Source: Vanilla planifolia (lineage: Eukaryota > Streptophyta > Magnoliopsida > Asparagales > Orchidaceae). Taken from it: a DNA stretch of 64,000 bases. Position 1 is the stretch's first letter. Every line of letters starts with the position of its first letter. The notes below the pieces were generated by a model. That model saw only the letters and a list, made by a program, of their open reading frames with translations. It searched no databases and was not told the origin of the DNA. Location: NCBI GenBank assembly GCA_023846275.1, contig CM043872.1, positions 26,898,670-26,962,669 on the forward strand, given 5' to 3'. Of this stretch, positions 60,997 to 64,000 are shown piece by piece. A program made the translations under genes and the position numbers.

Positions 60997-62633
60997 TCAT
61001 GTCTTCACCTCAATCACTGTCTAAGTATCTAAGTTGAAATATATTAGAATATAAATAAAATATTTCATAATTTAAAGTATCTTAGATATAACATAGAATC
61101 CTCTTTGTTACTATCCAATATTATTCTTTTCATTCATCCATAAATCTACTTGCTAATCCAACTTGATAAAAAGTATCTAAGATTGTGTAATTCAGATATC
61201 ATAAACATCTTATCAATCTTTTATAGAGTAAGATTTACTATATTACTTTCATCAAATTGTGATAATTTTACTCCACAATCAACTAATAAATTGTCAGAAT
61301 TGTAATCTTCTATCTTAAACTTTTAAAAACCTCTTTTACAATATGTTCTTATGTGATAAATATGTCTTTTTTTTAAGTTGTTTGATTTCTAATCTAAGAA
61401 AATAAGACATTAGACCCATATCTATTATTTCAAATTCTTTTGCCACAACTTTTTTGAATTCTCTAATTAATTTTAAAGAATTGCCTACAAAATATAATCA
61501 TCAACATATAAAGAAACAAATAATATTTATTTTTCTTTTATTTCATATATAAAAAAAGTTTGTATGGACAATGAATAAATCCATTGCCTTTAAAATGCAA
61601 GTCAATTCTCGAGTTCCAAACTCGTGATACTAATTTAAGTCATAAAGTGTTTTCTTTAATTTTAAAACCTTTTCTTCTTATCCATTTTTCACATAGCCCA
61701 TCAATATAAACCTCTTCCTCCAAATAACTATTTAGAAAAGCTGGCTTCATATCAAGTTGAAAAATTTGTTATTTATTTTGAGTTGTAATTACAAGCATCA
61801 ATTGAATAGTTTTTATTTGACCAATTGGGGCAAAAATTTTATTGTAATCAATCCTAGCCTTTGAGTGTAACCTTTTGCAACAAGTCTTATTTTATATTTT
61901 TCAATCTCTCTTTATCCATTCTCCTTAATTTTATAAACCCGCTTTACAACAATGGGTTTATGTTCTTTTGGTAAGTTAATAAGCTCTTATGTTTTATTAT
62001 TTTCAATAGAAATTATCTCTTCATCCATAGTCTTTTTTTATTTCTCATTTTTATTACATATTTAAAAGTAATAATTTTTTTATTAGTAAAACAATAAATA
62101 AGAGTAAGAGGACTCTTTACCTCGTATGGATAATGAATGCATATAGTTCATTGTATTGTAAGACCTTCTTCATCTAATGATGATGATGTAGGAGATGATG
62201 GTGGTGTAACTTTTTCACTTTTCTCAATAATTTCCTCTTCTTTATGTATCATTATTGAGTTTCTTTTCTAATCCCATATTCTGTATTCATGAAACTTCAC
62301 ATCGCTAATTATAATAACTTTCTTCTCTTTTGGATCATAAAATTTATAAGCTTTAGATCATGCATCGTATCCAATGAAAAATGTATGAAACTCTCTTATT
62401 ATCTAACTTGATCCTCTTTTGATCAAGTACGTGTACATAGGCTATGCATTCAAACATTTTTAAGTGTGACTATGCTTCTTGTAGAGTTAATCCTTTCATA
62501 TTCTTTGTTGAATATCTTTTCAACAAATAAACTACACAATTAATAGCTTCCATCCAAAATTCTTTAAGAATTTTCTTTGTTTTAGTATGCTTCAAATCAT
62601 ATCAAGAATTATTCAATTATTTCTATCATTTTG

Positions 62634-63250
62634 TTAACATGAATATGATATAGTTAATGTCTCCATATGCCATGAGCTTTTATAATATTTCTCAAACTCA
62701 TTAGATATGAATTCACCTCCATGATCTGATCTTAATGCCTTAATCTTATTGCTAGTTTGGTTTTCCACTAAGACTTTGAACTCTTTTAATATCTGGAATG
62801 CTTTTAACTTCTTTTTATGAAATAACTCATGATTTTCTACTAAAATCATCAATAAATTTTACAAAATAATGATAACCTCTAAATGAAATTAAACTAATTG
62901 GTTCACATGTCGACATGAATAAGATGAAGGGACTTAATTGCTTTATTAAAAGACTCATCTTGAAATCTTCTCCTTACATGCTTTTCAAGTACACATCTTT
63001 CATATAATTCATTTAAGATATTGATGTATGGTATCTCATTTACCATTTTCTTTCTTGATAAAAGTTTAAGACTACTAAAATTAATATGCCTAAATCTTAA
63101 GTGCCATAACCAAGAATATTCCTTTATAAAAGCACTTAGATATTTAATAACAATATACTTAATATTGAGAAGAAACATATAATTTTGTTTCATATGAACA
63201 TGAGCAATAAGTTTATTTTTCTTCTTTAAATAAATACTTTTGTTTCTCAT
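62634..63250 (-). pseudogene. Copia GAG-pre-integrase and integrase core fragments
   Basis: 62903-63250 encodes SWLWHLRFRHINFSSLKLLS, then CVLEKHVRRRFQDE and LIHVDM: the pre-integrase H...H/C..C motif (the first C pair is changed) and the first catalytic aspartate region. 62634-62852 encodes FKVLVENQTSNKIKALRSDH then GGEFISNEFEKY, with the second catalytic D and the invariant GGEF. The two pieces are separated by a stop-containing gap, so no integrase is made. Confidence 0.88.
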
Positions 63251-64000
63251 GTGTAAGTTGAACTATTTTTTCAATAGTTGTTTAAGGCTAAGAATATTTG
63301 TTTTCATCTTTGAAACAAATATTACAGATAAATTATTGAATAGTATCTCTAAATAAAATAAGAAACTTAACGATACGTTTTGCGTGTACTTTGAAAGAAT
63401 CTCCAAATGAGACATGGCTATCTATTAATTCATCTAACTCTATAAAGATTTCTTTATGTCCATGCATATGATTGCTTACTCTAGAGTTCAAATATCATAA
63501 ATTTTGATTTATAAATTCTTCTTCTCTTCTTGCTAGCAAAAGTATTTTTTGTTCAACATTTTCTTTTTTTAACATAATTAACTTTCTCATGCAATTTATT
63601 AGAAAAATCTAACCAAAATTATGAAGAATAATGCCAATATTTATTATAACTATAATATTGAATGTTATTTTTATCATAACTTTTGCCTCTTCTTCTTTGA
63701 CTTTTTTCATCTTTATATTAGTTCATTTCTACATAATTATTTGGAGACTACTTTAAAGAACATGTTTCAATGATTATTTGCTTCTCCTTTGAATACGATA
63801 TTTATGGGACTTTTAGCGAATTTATAAGCTTAAATCTTCAAAGTGTTCAAATCTTTAGGCTCTTCAATAGGTGTCACAATATAATCATGCTTACTAAGTA
63901 ATGATCATAGAACTTTTTCTACTACTCAATTACCTATAGATGTTTTTTCATTTCTTTTTAGTTAATTCACTATTGTTAGCACTCTTATGAAATATAAAAT

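Larger units (their letters stand above)
60576..64000 (-). mobile_element. Decayed Ty1/copia retrotransposon (minus strand)
   Basis: Polyprotein blocks appear in family order from the window end downwards: gag (63780-63960, a SLLSKHDYIVTPIEEPKDLN stretch), protease region (about 63400-63520, ..SRVSNHMHGHKEIFIEL), GAG-pre-integrase and integrase (62634-63250), reverse transcriptase debris, RNase H (60814-60996) and the FTKLL-type terminus (about 60630). Frameshifts and stops are frequent. The 5' LTR lies outside the window. Confidence 0.85.

Noticed and set aside
1..64000. CRISPR arrays, operons, phage or plasmid features
   Set aside because: All genes are split or have plant promoters, repeats are eukaryotic retroelements and satellites; nothing prokaryotic was seen.

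Overview
The window is nuclear DNA of a flowering plant. Genes are split by GT-AG introns, intergenic DNA is very AT-rich, and plant retrotransposon families (Ty1/copia, Ty3/gypsy, a LINE and a Cassandra-type TRIM) are everywhere. A monocot is my impression from the protein sequences; the species cannot be fixed from sequence alone. There are four host genes, and no prokaryotic, organellar or CRISPR features. I found no undescribed multi-gene system. The interest lies in gene architecture and nested mobile elements. || 1-27 kb: repeat-rich. It holds a 290-bp tandem repeat, a three-unit 434-bp array, a near-complete Cassandra element whose LTRs carry 5S rRNA-like sequence (7127-7855) with related fragments at 601, 3120 and 3975, a three-unit 650-bp array, and a fossil Ty3/gypsy element on the minus strand (18.36-24.3 kb). 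A GC-rich stretch at 6389-6609 looks like a plant promoter-proximal leader exon with a splice donor. It may be the distant first exon of the SWC5 gene. || 27-44 kb: two plus-strand chromatin and transcription genes in tandem. The first is an SWC5/CFDP1 (BCNT) homologue, five coding exons, 255 aa, subunit of the SWR1 H2A.Z-loading complex. The second is TAF7, the TFIID subunit, five coding exons, 189 aa, with a probable U12-type (minor spliceosome) last intron. The TAF7 leader exon appears to lie at about 31.1-31.3 kb, 7.6 kb before the start codon, and that intron is packed with decayed copia and non-autonomous LTR elements. || 44-50 kb: AT-rich intergenic DNA with a 541-bp tandem repeat of an LTR-primer-binding-site fragment. 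|| 50-54.7 kb: two convergent, intronless germin-like protein genes forming a 1.1-kb inverted duplication that includes promoters and 3' UTRs. Their 270-bp core is identical by eye while the flanks have diverged. || 57.5-64 kb: a decayed Ty1/copia element on the minus strand. Its 3' LTR is split by a young, 5'-truncated, GC-rich LINE flanked by a perfect 15-bp target-site duplication. || Exon joins, repeat borders and identities were worked out by eye; borders of old repeats are approximate.
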